A DNA stretch of 64,000 bases, from NCBI GenBank assembly GCA_028289445.1, contig JANQPO010000017.1, positions 1-64,000 on the forward strand, in the 5' to 3' direction. The notes under the pieces were generated by a model that saw only the letters and a list, made by a program, of their open reading frames with translations, searched no databases and was not told the origin of the DNA. The position numbers and the translations under genes were made by a program. The stretch comes from Tepidamorphaceae bacterium (GTDB taxonomy: Bacteria > Pseudomonadota > Alphaproteobacteria > Rhizobiales > JAKSCL01). Shown piece by piece: positions 15,796 to 24,547 of this stretch. How positions within the stretch are numbered: the first letter of the stretch is position 1; each line of letters begins with the position of its first letter.

Positions 15796-16392
15796 TTGCA
15801 CCGACACAATGCTCTGGTGGTCTATTGCCATCCTTGCAATGAGAGTTTCAACGCCTCGGTCCGGGATACGGTCATGGCGACGCTGACGGGCGCCGGGCAT
15901 GAGGTGCGCCTTCTAGACCTCTACGCGGAGGGGTTCGATCCGGTCATGTGGGCCGACGAGCGGCGCGACTATCATACGCAAGGCGACAACACCCGTCCGA
16001 TTGCCGATCATCTGGCGCACATCAAATGGGCGGATATGCTGGTGTTCGTCTACCCGACCTGGTGGTTCGGTCTGCCCGCCATGTTGAAGGGTTGGCTCGA
16101 CCGGGTCTGGGTGCCGCACGAGACGTTTATTCTGCCGGCCGAGGATGGGCGGATCGAGCCGGCGATGACGCATATCAAGAAGATCGCGTGCATCACGACG
16201 TGCGGCGCGTCGTGGTGGGTGTCGAAGCTGGTCGGGGAGCCGGGGCGCCGGACCATTCTGCGCGGGATCAAAGCGTTGTGCGACCCGAAATGCCGCACGC
16301 TTTATCTGGCGCATTATAAGATGGACACGTCGACGGCGAAGAGCCGCGCAACCTATTTGCGCGCTGTCGAGACGAAGCTGGCGCGGCTTTAG
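15796..16392 (+). CDS. Flavodoxin-fold NAD(P)H dehydrogenase (quinone) family protein, second of two
   Basis: A 198-residue paralogue of the preceding gene, with ALVVYCHPCNESFNASVRD, LVFVYPTWWFGLPAMLKGWLDRVW and the shared DLYAEGFDP segment. It starts from TTG 15796 with AAGGG upstream at a suitable spacing; no earlier in-frame ATG fits. Both copies end with a YLAHY.MxxST.xSRA..L motif, so the pair probably arose by duplication and may form a heteromer or have split substrates. Confidence 0.83.
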   Translation: MHRHNALVVYCHPCNESFNASVRDTVMATLTGAGHEVRLLDLYAEGFDPVMWADERRDYHTQGDNTRPIADHLAHIKWADMLVFVYPTWWFGLPAMLKGWLDRVWVPHETFILPAEDGRIEPAMTHIKKIACITTCGASWWVSKLVGEPGRRTILRGIKALCDPKCRTLYLAHYKMDTSTAKSRATYLRAVETKLARL

Positions 16393-16401
16393 GGAGACGA
16401 C

Positions 16402-17193
16402 ATGCGGCAGCTGTGGATCGAGAACACCACCGAGGATTTCGAGGCACTCGACCCCGAGCGTGTGATTGCCATCCTGCCGGTCGCCGCCGTCGAACAGCAC
16501 GGCCCGCATTTGCCGGTGGCAACCGACACGGCCATGGCGCAAGGCTATCTTAACCGGGTATTGGAGCTTATGCCGGACACGCTAAAGCCGGTCATTTTGC
16601 CGGTTATGGCCGTCGGCAAAAGCAATGAACACATCTCGTATCCCGGCACGCTGACATTGTCGTCCGAAACGCTGATCCGCATGTGGACGGAAATTGGCGA
16701 CTCCGTCGCCCGCGCCGGTGTCCGCAAGATGATCATCGTCAATTCTCACGGCGGCAATGTGCAAGCGATGGAGATCGTCGCCCGCGAGTTAAGGGTGCGA
16801 CACGACATGTTCGTGGTGGCAACGAGCTGGACGCGGTTCGGACATCCAGACGGCGTTTACTCCGATCACGAGAACCGCATCGGCATTCACGCCGGCGACA
16901 TGGAAACCTCCGTCATGCTGCACCTTCATCCGCACCTGGTGAAGATGGAAAAAGCGGACGATTTCGTGCCTAGCTCCGTCCAAATGGAGAAAGACTACAA
17001 GCGTCTGCGCGCCACGGGACCGGTGTCCTTCGGCTGGAAATCGGAAGACCTCAACGCCAAGGGCGCCTGCGGCAACGCCGCCAATGCGACGGCCGACAAA
17101 GGCGCGAAATCGGTCGATTTCGCCGCACGGGCTTTCATCGAGCTTCTCGAAGACGTGACCCGCTTTCCGCTCGATGCGCTTGGCAAACGGTGA
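16402..17193 (+). CDS. Creatininase-family amidohydrolase
   Basis: A 263-residue protein with the creatininase-family metal motifs: LPVAAVEQHGPHLPVATDT (Glu, His and Asp ligands) and IIVNSHGGNVQAMEI (HGGN), then a late Glu/His region around HAGDMETSVML. The family includes creatinine amidohydrolase, MftE peptidases and cyclic-amide hydrolases. In a cluster with a deaminase-like amidohydrolase and an importer for small N-compounds it fits ring opening of a cyclic amide, but the substrate is not shown by sequence. It starts 9 bases after the flavodoxin-fold gene and overlaps the transporter by 4. Confidence 0.88.
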   Translation: MRQLWIENTTEDFEALDPERVIAILPVAAVEQHGPHLPVATDTAMAQGYLNRVLELMPDTLKPVILPVMAVGKSNEHISYPGTLTLSSETLIRMWTEIGDSVARAGVRKMIIVNSHGGNVQAMEIVARELRVRHDMFVVATSWTRFGHPDGVYSDHENRIGIHAGDMETSVMLHLHPHLVKMEKADDFVPSSVQMEKDYKRLRATGPVSFGWKSEDLNAKGACGNAANATADKGAKSVDFAARAFIELLEDVTRFPLDALGKR

Positions 17194-18104
17194 CCGTTGA
17201 CCGCTCCGGGCCGACCGCTGCGGCGCTTGTCGCGTTTTTCGGGCTCGGTTTTGTGTGGAGCACGGCGATTCCGCTCGGCCGCGTTGCTGGAAATGCCGGC
17301 GTTCCGGCGCTGATCTTCCCGTTCGTCCAGGCCGCCGGCGCCAGCCTGACACTCGGTTTGGTCCTTCTACTCTTCAAAAGAAGCGCGATCCGCGAGCCGA
17401 TTCCCTGGGCGCTCTTCCTGGTGTCAGGCACGTTCGGCCACGCTCTGCCGCAGTTCGTCGCCTTCCTCGCCGTTCAGCGCCTGCCCATCGGCGTCGTTGG
17501 TCTCATCATCGCGCTTAATCCGTTGTTGACGGGCTTGGTGGCTGCGGCGACGGGTACGCAAGCACTGACGGCCCGCCGTTTGATCGGCATTGGGCTTGGG
17601 TTGACCGGTGTGGCCTTGGTAGCGCTGCCGGGCTTCGCTCTGCCCTCGGCCGACGCGTTGCCCTGGGTCGTGCTTGCGATCGCGACGCCGTTTTGTTTCG
17701 CCATCGCCAACACCTATTCGGCGCGGCTTCGTCCGGTTGGGAGTGACTCCACCCGCGACGCGTTCGGCATGATGACCGTTTCGGCCTTATCGCTGTTGAT
17801 CGCGGTGGCGCTGATGGGCGCTTGGTATTTGCCAGACCTGTCGGCGCCGACGGCCGGCGATGGCGCGCTCTTGGTCCACGGACTGATCGCCGGCGTTGCC
17901 TTCATCCTGTTTTTCGTGGTGCTTGAGCGGGGAGGGCCGATCATGGTTGCGTCCGCCAGCTATGTGATCCTAATCCTCTCAACCCTTTGGGGTTGGGCGT
18001 TCTTCGGCGAGCGACCGGGCGCTGGATTCTTGATCGCGGCCGGTCTCGTCATGACCGGGCTTTATCTGATGCTGTCACGCGCATCCTCCGGGACCGACCA
18101 GTAG
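17190..18104 (+). CDS. EamA/DMT-superfamily membrane transporter
   Basis: About 304 residues with some ten hydrophobic helices in two EamA halves. The N-terminal VAFFGLGFVWSTAIPLGR and LPIGVVGLIIALNPLLTGLVAA are typical of the first repeat, and MVASASYVILILSTLWGWAFFGERPG of the second. Such carriers usually export amino acids or metabolites. The GTG start overlaps the creatininase stop in a GTGA arrangement. It is the last gene of the plus-strand operon and runs 43 bases into the end of the convergent DUF2267 gene. Confidence 0.87.
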   Translation: MTVDRSGPTAAALVAFFGLGFVWSTAIPLGRVAGNAGVPALIFPFVQAAGASLTLGLVLLLFKRSAIREPIPWALFLVSGTFGHALPQFVAFLAVQRLPIGVVGLIIALNPLLTGLVAAATGTQALTARRLIGIGLGLTGVALVALPGFALPSADALPWVVLAIATPFCFAIANTYSARLRPVGSDSTRDAFGMMTVSALSLLIAVALMGAWYLPDLSAPTAGDGALLVHGLIAGVAFILFFVVLERGGPIMVASASYVILILSTLWGWAFFGERPGAGFLIAAGLVMTGLYLMLSRASSGTDQ

Positions 18105-18508
18105 GCGGCAGCCTCCGTCGAAAGCTGTTCCAAGACCATGTCGAACGCCGGCTCATCGACATGGCGCCTAAGAACCCCTGCCACATCCTCGATCGCAGTA
18201 TCGGGTGCAAAATTATGGTTTTGGCGAAACGCTTTGACTTCGCTTGTCAGTGTTGCGCGGCCCTCGAACTCCTGCGGGCTCTCACTGATGTCCCAATCCG
18301 CAACGAAGATCGCACGGAGCACGGGCGGCAATACTGAGGCAAAGGCCAGCCCGTCCGCCACCGTCAGTCGGCGGCGAAACACTAACAAGACCGCCTGTAC
18401 GACAGTGTAGGTTTGGTGCCGCGTCGCTAGGCCCAGCACATCCCGTGTTTCGGCGAGAAAGGCGTCGAAGTCCTTCGACGCTTGAAAGTACTCCTGCGGC
18501 ATCGGCAT
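18062..18508 (-). CDS. DUF2267 family protein
   Basis: About 148 residues. FDAFLAETRDVLGLATRHQTYTVVQAVLLVFRRRLTVADGLAFASVLPPVLRAIF is the characteristic DUF2267 pattern, with two similar helical halves. The function is unknown. The start at 18508 (MPMPQEYF) is chosen because the extra N-terminal residues of the longer frame (to 18589) do not resemble the family and an AGGA lies upstream. The 3' end overlaps the convergent EamA transporter by 43 bases, which is unusually long. Confidence 0.75.
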   Translation of the reverse strand: MPMPQEYFQASKDFDAFLAETRDVLGLATRHQTYTVVQAVLLVFRRRLTVADGLAFASVLPPVLRAIFVADWDISESPQEFEGRATLTSEVKAFRQNHNFAPDTAIEDVAGVLRRHVDEPAFDMVLEQLSTEAAAYWSVPEDARDSIR

Positions 18509-18546
18509 CCAAGCGCTCGTCCTTTCGATCGAAAACGCCGTCGTCC

Positions 18547-19275
18547 TTACCGCAAATCGACTTGATAGTGAAAACCATCCGTTCGGCAAAGAGAATGGCG
18601 GTACTCGACGGGTTCGCCGTTGAGTGCATAGGCCGTGCGGGCAACCGCCAGGAGCGCCGTGCCCGGCTTGACGTTTAGGTCCTTTGCCGCTGCGGCGTCG
18701 GCGTTCACGGCCTTCGCTTCTTCATGGGCGCGGGCGACGGTGCGGCCATAGCGGGAGGCATAAAGCGCATAGATATTGTTCGGGATCGTGCCGAGCCGGT
18801 CTAGGTCGGGAAAGGCGCGCGTCGGAACGGCGATTGTCTCGGCGATTACCGGCGCGTCGTCGAGAAGGCGGATGCGAGCAATGCGGATGACGCGGACATT
18901 GCCGCTCAACTGAAGCGCCGCGCGCTCTTCGGGCGAAGGGGCGAAACGATCCACACCGGTCACCCGACTGTCGGGGAAGCGCCGCACGCCGTCATCGCCC
19001 GTCAGCTTGAAAAAGTGGAAGAGAATGCGGTTGTCGTCAAGTTCGGCGGCGAAAGTGCCGCGACCCTGGCGCCGCACGACAATGTTCTCGGCTGTCAACT
19101 CGTCCAACGCCTTCCTAACCGTGCCGGGGCTGACCCCGAACAGGCTGCCGAGCGCCGGCTCCGACGGCAGCATTTCGCCCGGCTTCCACGTGCCATCCGT
19201 CAGGCCTTGGACGATGCGCGCCTTGACCTGGCGATAGAGCGGATTGGCGTCGATTTGTGGTTCTGCAGCACGCAT
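18547..19275 (-). CDS. suyR: GntR-family (HutC/FadR-UTRA subgroup) regulator of the sulfolactate cluster
   Basis: A 242-residue regulator. Residues of about 13-80 form a GntR winged helix (YRQVKARIVQGLTDGTWKPGE, LPSEPALGSLFGVSPGTVRKALDEL, RRQGRGTF). The C-terminal UTRA effector domain is seen in NVRVIRIARIRLLDDAPVIAETIAVPTRAFP and the end PVEYRHSLCRTDGFHYQVDL. It is divergent from suyA, and a palindromic operator candidate lies in the 73-base gap between them. By position it is the likely repressor of the sulfolactate genes, perhaps sensing sulfolactate. The suyR label is by context and not proven. Confidence 0.78.
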   Translation of the reverse strand: MRAAEPQIDANPLYRQVKARIVQGLTDGTWKPGEMLPSEPALGSLFGVSPGTVRKALDELTAENIVVRRQGRGTFAAELDDNRILFHFFKLTGDDGVRRFPDSRVTGVDRFAPSPEERAALQLSGNVRVIRIARIRLLDDAPVIAETIAVPTRAFPDLDRLGTIPNNIYALYASRYGRTVARAHEEAKAVNADAAAAKDLNVKPGTALLAVARTAYALNGEPVEYRHSLCRTDGFHYQVDLR

Positions 19276-19287
19276 GGCGGTTTCCGG

Positions 19288-19322
19288 TTGACGGGTCTTC
19301 AGTCTTATGTCTTATACAAGAC
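19288..19322 (+). promoter_or_regulatory. Predicted suyA promoter with overlapping GntR-type operator
   Basis: A -35 TTGACG (19288-19293) and a -10 CTTATA (19311-19316) are separated by 17 bases. Overlapping the -10 is GTCTTATACAAGAC (19309-19322), a palindrome with one mismatched pair and a TATAC-like core, similar to HutC-subgroup GntR operators. A wider AGTCTT (19301-19306) / AAGACT (19318-19323) repeat surrounds it. A repressor bound here would block RNA polymerase. The AGGAG of suyA follows. Confidence 0.65.
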
Positions 19323-19348
19323 TAAAGGTCAAATCGACAGGAGCCATC

Positions 19349-19639
19349 ATGTCCAATATCCCACAACTCTTGGTGCACAGTCCCAAGGACAATGTCGGTG
19401 TCGTCGTCGTCGAGGGGCTTAAAGCCGGCACAGACATGCTGTGCGTCGTCACCGAGGACAATTCGTCGTTCACGATGACCTCGAAGACTGATGTGCCAAT
19501 CGGTCACAAGATTGCGTTGACCGACCTCAAGTCCGGCGACACGGCGATCAAGTATGGTGAGGATATCGGCAAGATGGTCGGCGAGGCCGAAAAGGGCGGC
19601 CACGTCCACACTCATAACCTCAAGACCAAGCGCTGGTAG
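19349..19639 (+). CDS. suyA: Sulfolactate sulfo-lyase small subunit-like (SuyA, UxaA N-terminal SAF-type domain)
   Basis: A 96-residue protein (MSNIPQLLVHSPKDNVGVVVV, then a C-terminal GGHVHTHNLKT). It is the stand-alone counterpart of the N-terminal SAF domain of altronate dehydratase UxaA; the HVHTHN end is the conserved His motif of that domain. In SuyAB the small subunit joins SuyB in an Fe-dependent lyase that eliminates sulfite from (R)-sulfolactate to give pyruvate. A sugar-acid dehydratase is the alternative, but the downstream dehydrogenases and sulfite oxidase genes favour SuyA. ATG 19349 follows AGGAG; the frame back to 19307 is rejected. It starts 9 bases before suyB. Confidence 0.82.
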   Translation: MSNIPQLLVHSPKDNVGVVVVEGLKAGTDMLCVVTEDNSSFTMTSKTDVPIGHKIALTDLKSGDTAIKYGEDIGKMVGEAEKGGHVHTHNLKTKRW

Positions 19640-19648
19640 GAGGCGACG

Positions 19649-20821
19649 ATGGCAAATAACGGAACCTTCCTCGGCTACCGCCGCGAAAACGGACGCGTCG
19701 GCGTCCGCAATCATGTCGCCATCCTGCCGGTCGACGACATCTCGAACGCCTCCTGCGAGGCGGTCGCCAACAACATCAAGGGTACGATGGCGCTGCCCCA
19801 TGCCTATGGCCGGCTGCAGTTCGGCGCCGATTTGGACCTTCACTTCCGCACGATGATCGGCACCGGCGCCAATCCGAATGTCGCCGCCTGCATCGTGATC
19901 GGCATCGAGCCGGGCTGGACCCAGAAGATCGCCGACGGCATCGCCGAAACGGGCAAGCCGGTCGCGGCGTTCTCCATCGAACAAAACGGCGACCTGAAGA
20001 CCATCATGGATGCCTCGCGCCGGGCCAAGGATTTCGTTCATTGGGCGTCGGAGTTGCAGCGCGAAGAGTGCAAGATGTCGGAGCTTTGGGTGTCGACCAA
20101 GTGTGGTGAGTCGGACACCACGACCGGTCTGGGTTCCTGCCCGACCGTCGGCAATATGTATGACAAGCTGGTGCCGGAAGGCATCTATGGCTGTTTCGGC
20201 GAGACATCTGAGATCACCGGCGCGGAGCACATCTGCAAGGCACGGGCCGCCGATGAGGACACCGCCGAGCGCTGGTATGCCATGTGGAAGGCCTATCAGG
20301 ACGACGTGATCTTCGCCCACCAGACCGACGACCTGTCCGATTCCCAGCCGACCAAGGGGAATATCGAGGGCGGGCTGACGACAATTGAGGAAAAGGCGCT
20401 CGGCAATCTGGAGAAGATCGGCCGCGATTGCCGCTATATCGATATTCTAGACCCGGCCGAGGCGCCGAAGAAGGGCCCCGGCCTCTATTTCATGGATACG
20501 TCTTCCGCAGCGGCCGAGTGCGTGACCTTGATGGCGGCCGCCGGCTATGTGGTTCACACCTTCCCGACGGGCCAGGGCAACGTCATCGGCAACCCGATCG
20601 TGCCGGTGGTCAAGATTTCCGCCAATCCACGCACGCTTCGCACGATGTCGGAGCACATCGATGTCGATGTGACGGGCATCCTCACCCGCGAGATGACGAT
20701 CGATCAGGCCGGCGATGCGCTGATCGACATGGTGCGTCGCACCGCCAATGGCCGCGCCACGGCGGCGGAGGCGCTCGGTCACCGTGAGTTCGTCATGACG
20801 AAGCTCTACAGGAGCGCGTGA
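19649..20821 (+). CDS. suyB: Sulfolactate sulfo-lyase large subunit-like (SuyB, UxaA-family lyase)
   Basis: A 390-residue protein of the UxaA/SuyB family: [22 protein letters not shown] at the start, [29 protein letters not shown], then [21 protein letters not shown], with conserved Cys residues likely to bind the iron centre. [20 protein letters not shown] and the [19 protein letters not shown] stretch are family hallmarks. As recalled, characterised SuyB proteins are about this length and begin in the same way. The reaction is (R)-sulfolactate to pyruvate plus sulfite, in the cytoplasm. A hexonate dehydratase role is less likely given the soeABC, slcC-like and comC-like neighbours. Confidence 0.82.
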   Translation: MANNGTFLGYRRENGRVGVRNHVAILPVDDISNASCEAVANNIKGTMALPHAYGRLQFGADLDLHFRTMIGTGANPNVAACIVIGIEPGWTQKIADGIAETGKPVAAFSIEQNGDLKTIMDASRRAKDFVHWASELQREECKMSELWVSTKCGESDTTTGLGSCPTVGNMYDKLVPEGIYGCFGETSEITGAEHICKARAADEDTAERWYAMWKAYQDDVIFAHQTDDLSDSQPTKGNIEGGLTTIEEKALGNLEKIGRDCRYIDILDPAEAPKKGPGLYFMDTSSAAAECVTLMAAAGYVVHTFPTGQGNVIGNPIVPVVKISANPRTLRTMSEHIDVDVTGILTREMTIDQAGDALIDMVRRTANGRATAAEALGHREFVMTKLYRSA

Positions 20822-20850
20822 TCCCGCCGGGCATCTGGCACCATCCAATC

Positions 20851-20878
20851 GCCTCGGCTGGCCGAAGCTGGCCGAGGC
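20851..20878. repeat. Inverted repeat between suyB and soeA
   Basis: GCCTCGGC (20851-20858) pairs exactly with GCCGAGGC (20871-20878) around a 12-base loop. A direct repeat (GCTGGCCGA twice) is nested in it. It lies in the 109-base gap between suyB and soeA. There is no T-run, so it is more likely a processing or stabilising hairpin than an intrinsic terminator. A TATAGT a few bases downstream could be part of a second promoter. Confidence 0.45.
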
Positions 20879-20930
20879 CGCCTGTCTATAGTGGCGCCGG
20901 GCTTCAACACATCAGGCTGGTTTCGGCGGC

Positions 20931-23795
20931 ATGACGGCGCACAGCGTTCCCCTTCACGGCGCACCGGGTGACACGGTCAAGACGACGACGTGCTACATGT
21001 GCGCCTGCCGGTGCGGCATCAAAGTGCACCTGCTGAACGGCCAGGTTCGCTATATCGAGGGCAATCGCGACCATCCGGTCAATCGCGGCGTACTATGCGC
21101 CAAGGGTTCGGCCGGGATCATGCAGCACTATTCGCCGGCCCGGCTCTCAGCGCCGATGCTGCGGACCGGACCGCGCGGTTCGGGCGCGTTCAAGGAAATC
21201 ACCTGGGACGAGGCGTTCGACATTGCGGCTTCCTGGCTGAAGCCCGTTCGCGAGACTGATCCCAAGAAGCTTGCCTTCTTCACCGGTCGCGACCAGAGCC
21301 AATCGCTGACGAGCTATTGGGCACAGCAGTTCGGCACGCCGAACTACGCGGCCCATGGCGGCTTCTGCTCGGTCAATATGGCGACCGCCGGCATCTACAC
21401 GCTCGGCGGTGCGTTTTGGGAGTTCGGCGCACCGGACTGGGAGCGCACCAAGCTCTTCATGATCTTCGGCGTGGCTGAGGACCATGACTCCAATCCGATC
21501 AAGCTTGGTTTGTCGCGTTTGAAGGAGCGCAATGTCCGGATCATCTCGGTCAATCCGATCCGTACCGGCTATTCGGCGATCGCCGATGACTGGATTGGCA
21601 TCCGGCCCGGCACGGACGGCCTGTTCGTCCTGGCGCTCATCCATGAACTGTTCCGCACCCGCAAAATCGATCTCGATTACCTCATCCGCTACACCAACGC
21701 GCCGTGGCTGGTGATCGACGACCCGGGCGCTGCCGATCACGGCCTGTTCGCGCGCGATGAAGAAGGCGTGCCGTTGGTCGTCAATCGGGCGACCGGCAAA
21801 CCGACGCCGCACACTGCCGACGGTGTGAAGCCGGCGTTGACGGGGACGGTTGCGCTTGCCGACGGTCGCACGGCGGCGCCGGCCTTCGAGGCGATGGCCA
21901 AGCTCTATCTCGATCCAAAGTTTGCACCGGAGGCTGCCGCAGAGGAGACCGGCATAGAAGCGGGTACAATCCGCGCGATCGCCGCCGAGCTGGCGCGTGT
22001 GGCGTTCGAGGAAGAGATCGTCATCGATCAGCCCTGGACGGACATGAAGGGCGAGCGGCACGACAAGATGATCGGCCGGCCTGTGTCCATGCACGGTATG
22101 CGCGGCATTTCCGCCCATTCCAACGGCTTTCAAACCTGCCGCGCGATCCATGTCCTGCAAGTGCTCCTGGGATCCGTCGAGGTGCCGGGCGGCTTTCGTT
22201 TCAAGCCGCCTTATCCGAAGCCCTGGACGGCGCATCCCAAACCGTCAGGCGGCGCTCATGACGTCCATCCGGGCGAAGCGTTGCACGGGCCGCATCTCGG
22301 TTACCCGGGCGGGCCGGAGGACCTTCTGGTCGAGGACGATGGCTCGCCCTGCCGGATCGACAAGGCCTTTTCCTGGGAGGCGCCGCTTGCTGCCCACGGC
22401 CTGATGCATATGGTGATCGCCAATGCGCACGCCGGCGATCCCTATCCGCTCGATGTGCTCTTTCTCTACATGGCCAATATGGCTTGGAACTCGTCCATGA
22501 ACACCGAAGGCGTCACTAAGATGCTGGAGGACAAGGACGAGGCGACCGGCGAGTATCGCATCCCGAAGATCATCTATTCGGACGCTTATGCCTCCGAGAT
22601 GGTGGCCTATGCGGACTTGATCCTGCCGGACACGACCTATCTGGAGCGCCACGACTGTATCTCGTTGCTCGACCGGCCGATCTGCGAGCCGGACGCGGCG
22701 GCGGATGCGATCCGCCATCCCGTCGTCGAACCCGACCGCGATGTGCGCGGGTTCCAGTCGGCGCTTATCCAGCTTGGCGGCAAACTGGGTTTGCCCGGTT
22801 TCGTCGGCGAAGACGGCTTGCCGAAATATGCCGACTACGCCGACTACATGGTCAATCATGAGCGCAAACCGGGGGTCGGGCCGCTTGCCGGTTGGCGCGG
22901 AGAGGATGGCACGGCGGAGGGACGTGGCGCGCCGAACGCCGATCAGCTCGACCGCTACATCGAGAATGGCGGCTTTTGGATCAAGCACATCCCGGATGAG
23001 GCGCTGTTCTACAAGCACGCCAACAAGGCCTATCAGGACTTCGCCGTCTCGCTTGGGTTTTACGATACGCCGCAGCCGGTGATCTTTGAGCTCTACAGCG
23101 AGGTTCAGCAGAAGTTCGTTTTGGCGGCGATGGGTCATGGTGATCGGCAGCCGCCTGAGCACTTGCGTGAACGCATCGGCCAAACGTTTGCACCTCTACC
23201 CATCTGGTACCCGCCGTTCGAGGGCGAGGCGATCGATCCGAACGACTATCCGCTTCATGCACTCACTCAACGGCCCATGGCCATGTACCACTCGTGGGGG
23301 TCGCAGAATGCCTGGCTGCGGCAAATCCACGGGTCGAACCCGCTCTACGTGCCTGGAGCGATCTGCAATGAGCACGGACTTCAGGATGGCGACTGGGTCT
23401 ATCTCACCTCCCATCACGGCCGCATCAAGGTCCCGGTGAAACGGATGGAGGGCGTGAACGCCTCGACCGTTTGGACTTGGAACGCGATCGGCAAGCGATC
23501 GGGTGCCTGGGCTTTGGACAAAGACGCGCCCGAGACGACGAAGGGTTTTCTGCTCAATCATCTCATTCACGAGCTTTTGCCGGAAAAGGGCGATGGCTTG
23601 CGCTGGGCGAACTCCGATCCGATTACCGGTCAGGCCGCCTGGTTCGATCTTAGAGTGCGGATCGAAAAGGCGCCGGCGGAGGATGGCGTGTCGCGGCCGC
23701 ATTTCTCGACCGCTGACGTTCCGACGCGACACGCGCGGCCCGAGACCCTGCGGTTCGGCCAAGACTTCGAGCCGGTCGACGGAGGCCCCGCATGA
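20931..23795 (+). CDS. soeA: Sulfite:quinone oxidoreductase molybdopterin subunit-like (SoeA)
   Basis: A 954-residue molybdopterin (bis-MGD) oxidoreductase of the DMSO-reductase superfamily. Cys21, Cys24, Cys28 and Cys56 (TTTCYMCACRCGIKV, then RGVLCAKG) bind an N-terminal 4Fe-4S cluster. Cys146 (HGGFCSVN) is at the position of the Mo ligand, as in PsrA/PhsA/SoeA-type enzymes. The C-terminal molybdopterin-dinucleotide domain includes LTQRPMAMYHSWGSQNAWLRQIHG. No twin-arginine signal precedes the first cluster, so it should be cytoplasmic, as known for SoeABC. It would oxidise sulfite released by SuyAB to sulfate. It overlaps soeB by 4 bases. Other cytoplasmic Mo-oxidoreductases cannot be excluded. 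Confidence 0.83.
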   Translation: MTAHSVPLHGAPGDTVKTTTCYMCACRCGIKVHLLNGQVRYIEGNRDHPVNRGVLCAKGSAGIMQHYSPARLSAPMLRTGPRGSGAFKEITWDEAFDIAASWLKPVRETDPKKLAFFTGRDQSQSLTSYWAQQFGTPNYAAHGGFCSVNMATAGIYTLGGAFWEFGAPDWERTKLFMIFGVAEDHDSNPIKLGLSRLKERNVRIISVNPIRTGYSAIADDWIGIRPGTDGLFVLALIHELFRTRKIDLDYLIRYTNAPWLVIDDPGAADHGLFARDEEGVPLVVNRATGKPTPHTADGVKPALTGTVALADGRTAAPAFEAMAKLYLDPKFAPEAAAEETGIEAGTIRAIAAELARVAFEEEIVIDQPWTDMKGERHDKMIGRPVSMHGMRGISAHSNGFQTCRAIHVLQVLLGSVEVPGGFRFKPPYPKPWTAHPKPSGGAHDVHPGEALHGPHLGYPGGPEDLLVEDDGSPCRIDKAFSWEAPLAAHGLMHMVIANAHAGDPYPLDVLFLYMANMAWNSSMNTEGVTKMLEDKDEATGEYRIPKIIYSDAYASEMVAYADLILPDTTYLERHDCISLLDRPICEPDAAADAIRHPVVEPDRDVRGFQSALIQLGGKLGLPGFVGEDGLPKYADYADYMVNHERKPGVGPLAGWRGEDGTAEGRGAPNADQLDRYIENGGFWIKHIPDEALFYKHANKAYQDFAVSLGFYDTPQPVIFELYSEVQQKFVLAAMGHGDRQPPEHLRERIGQTFAPLPIWYPPFEGEAIDPNDYPLHALTQRPMAMYHSWGSQNAWLRQIHGSNPLYVPGAICNEHGLQDGDWVYLTSHHGRIKVPVKRMEGVNASTVWTWNAIGKRSGAWALDKDAPETTKGFLLNHLIHELLPEKGDGLRWANSDPITGQAAWFDLRVRIEKAPAEDGVSRPHFSTADVPTRHARPETLRFGQDFEPVDGGPA

Positions 23796-24541
23796 CCGAG
23801 CTTCCGCGCAAGACCGACAAGAAGCTGGGCCTCGTCATCGATCTCGACATTTGCGTCGGCTGCCACGCCTGCGTCGTCAACTGCAAGGAATGGAACACCG
23901 GTGGCTATGGCGCGGCCCTGTCGGACCAGAATCCCTACGGGGACGATCCGTCGGGGACATGGCTGAACCGCATCCACACCTATGAGGCGGGCGAGGGCGC
24001 GGATACGCGTGTTGTCCACTTTCCCAAATCATGTCTGCATTGCGACGATGCGCCCTGTGTCACCGTCTGCCCAACCGGCGCATCCTATAAGCGCGCCGAT
24101 GACGGGATCGTTTTGGTCGACGAATCCATGTGCATCGGTTGCGGGCTTTGCGCTTGGGCCTGCCCCTATGGCGCGCGCGAGATGGACCTGGCCGAAGGCG
24201 TCATGAAGAAGTGCACGCTATGCGTCGATCGGATCTACAACGAGGCCTTTGAGGAGGTCGACCGCGTACCGGCTTGCGTGCGGACCTGTCCGGCCAATGC
24301 GCGCCATTTCGGTGATCTCGCGGATCCGACTTCAGATGTCAGTCAAATGGTCGCGGCGCGCGGCGGCATCGATCTGATGCCGGAACAGGGGACCAAGCCG
24401 GTTAACAAGTATTTACCGCCTCGCAAGGGGACGCCGATCGGAGAGGCGTTGCCGGCTGCTCATCGTCCGGGCGGCGAAGATGATCTGTCTGCGACGGGAT
24501 TCCTTGGTTGGGTCGACGATATGCTGTCGCGGTTCGGATAG
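23792..24541 (+). CDS. soeB: Iron-sulfur subunit of the Soe-type oxidoreductase (SoeB)
   Basis: A 249-residue ferredoxin-like protein with four Cys groups, each typical of a 4Fe-4S cluster: DICVGCHACVVNCKEW, CLHCDDAPCVTVCPTGA, CIGCGLCAWACPYGARE, and CTLCVDR with PACVRTCPANAR. This matches the DmsB/PsrB/SoeB electron-transfer subunits. It lacks a signal peptide, in keeping with a cytoplasmic complex. It would pass electrons from the Mo subunit to the membrane quinone-reducing subunit. The ATGA overlap with soeA and the 6-base gap to soeC show one operon. Confidence 0.88.
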   Translation: MTELPRKTDKKLGLVIDLDICVGCHACVVNCKEWNTGGYGAALSDQNPYGDDPSGTWLNRIHTYEAGEGADTRVVHFPKSCLHCDDAPCVTVCPTGASYKRADDGIVLVDESMCIGCGLCAWACPYGAREMDLAEGVMKKCTLCVDRIYNEAFEEVDRVPACVRTCPANARHFGDLADPTSDVSQMVAARGGIDLMPEQGTKPVNKYLPPRKGTPIGEALPAAHRPGGEDDLSATGFLGWVDDMLSRFG

Positions 24542-24547
24542 GCATCG

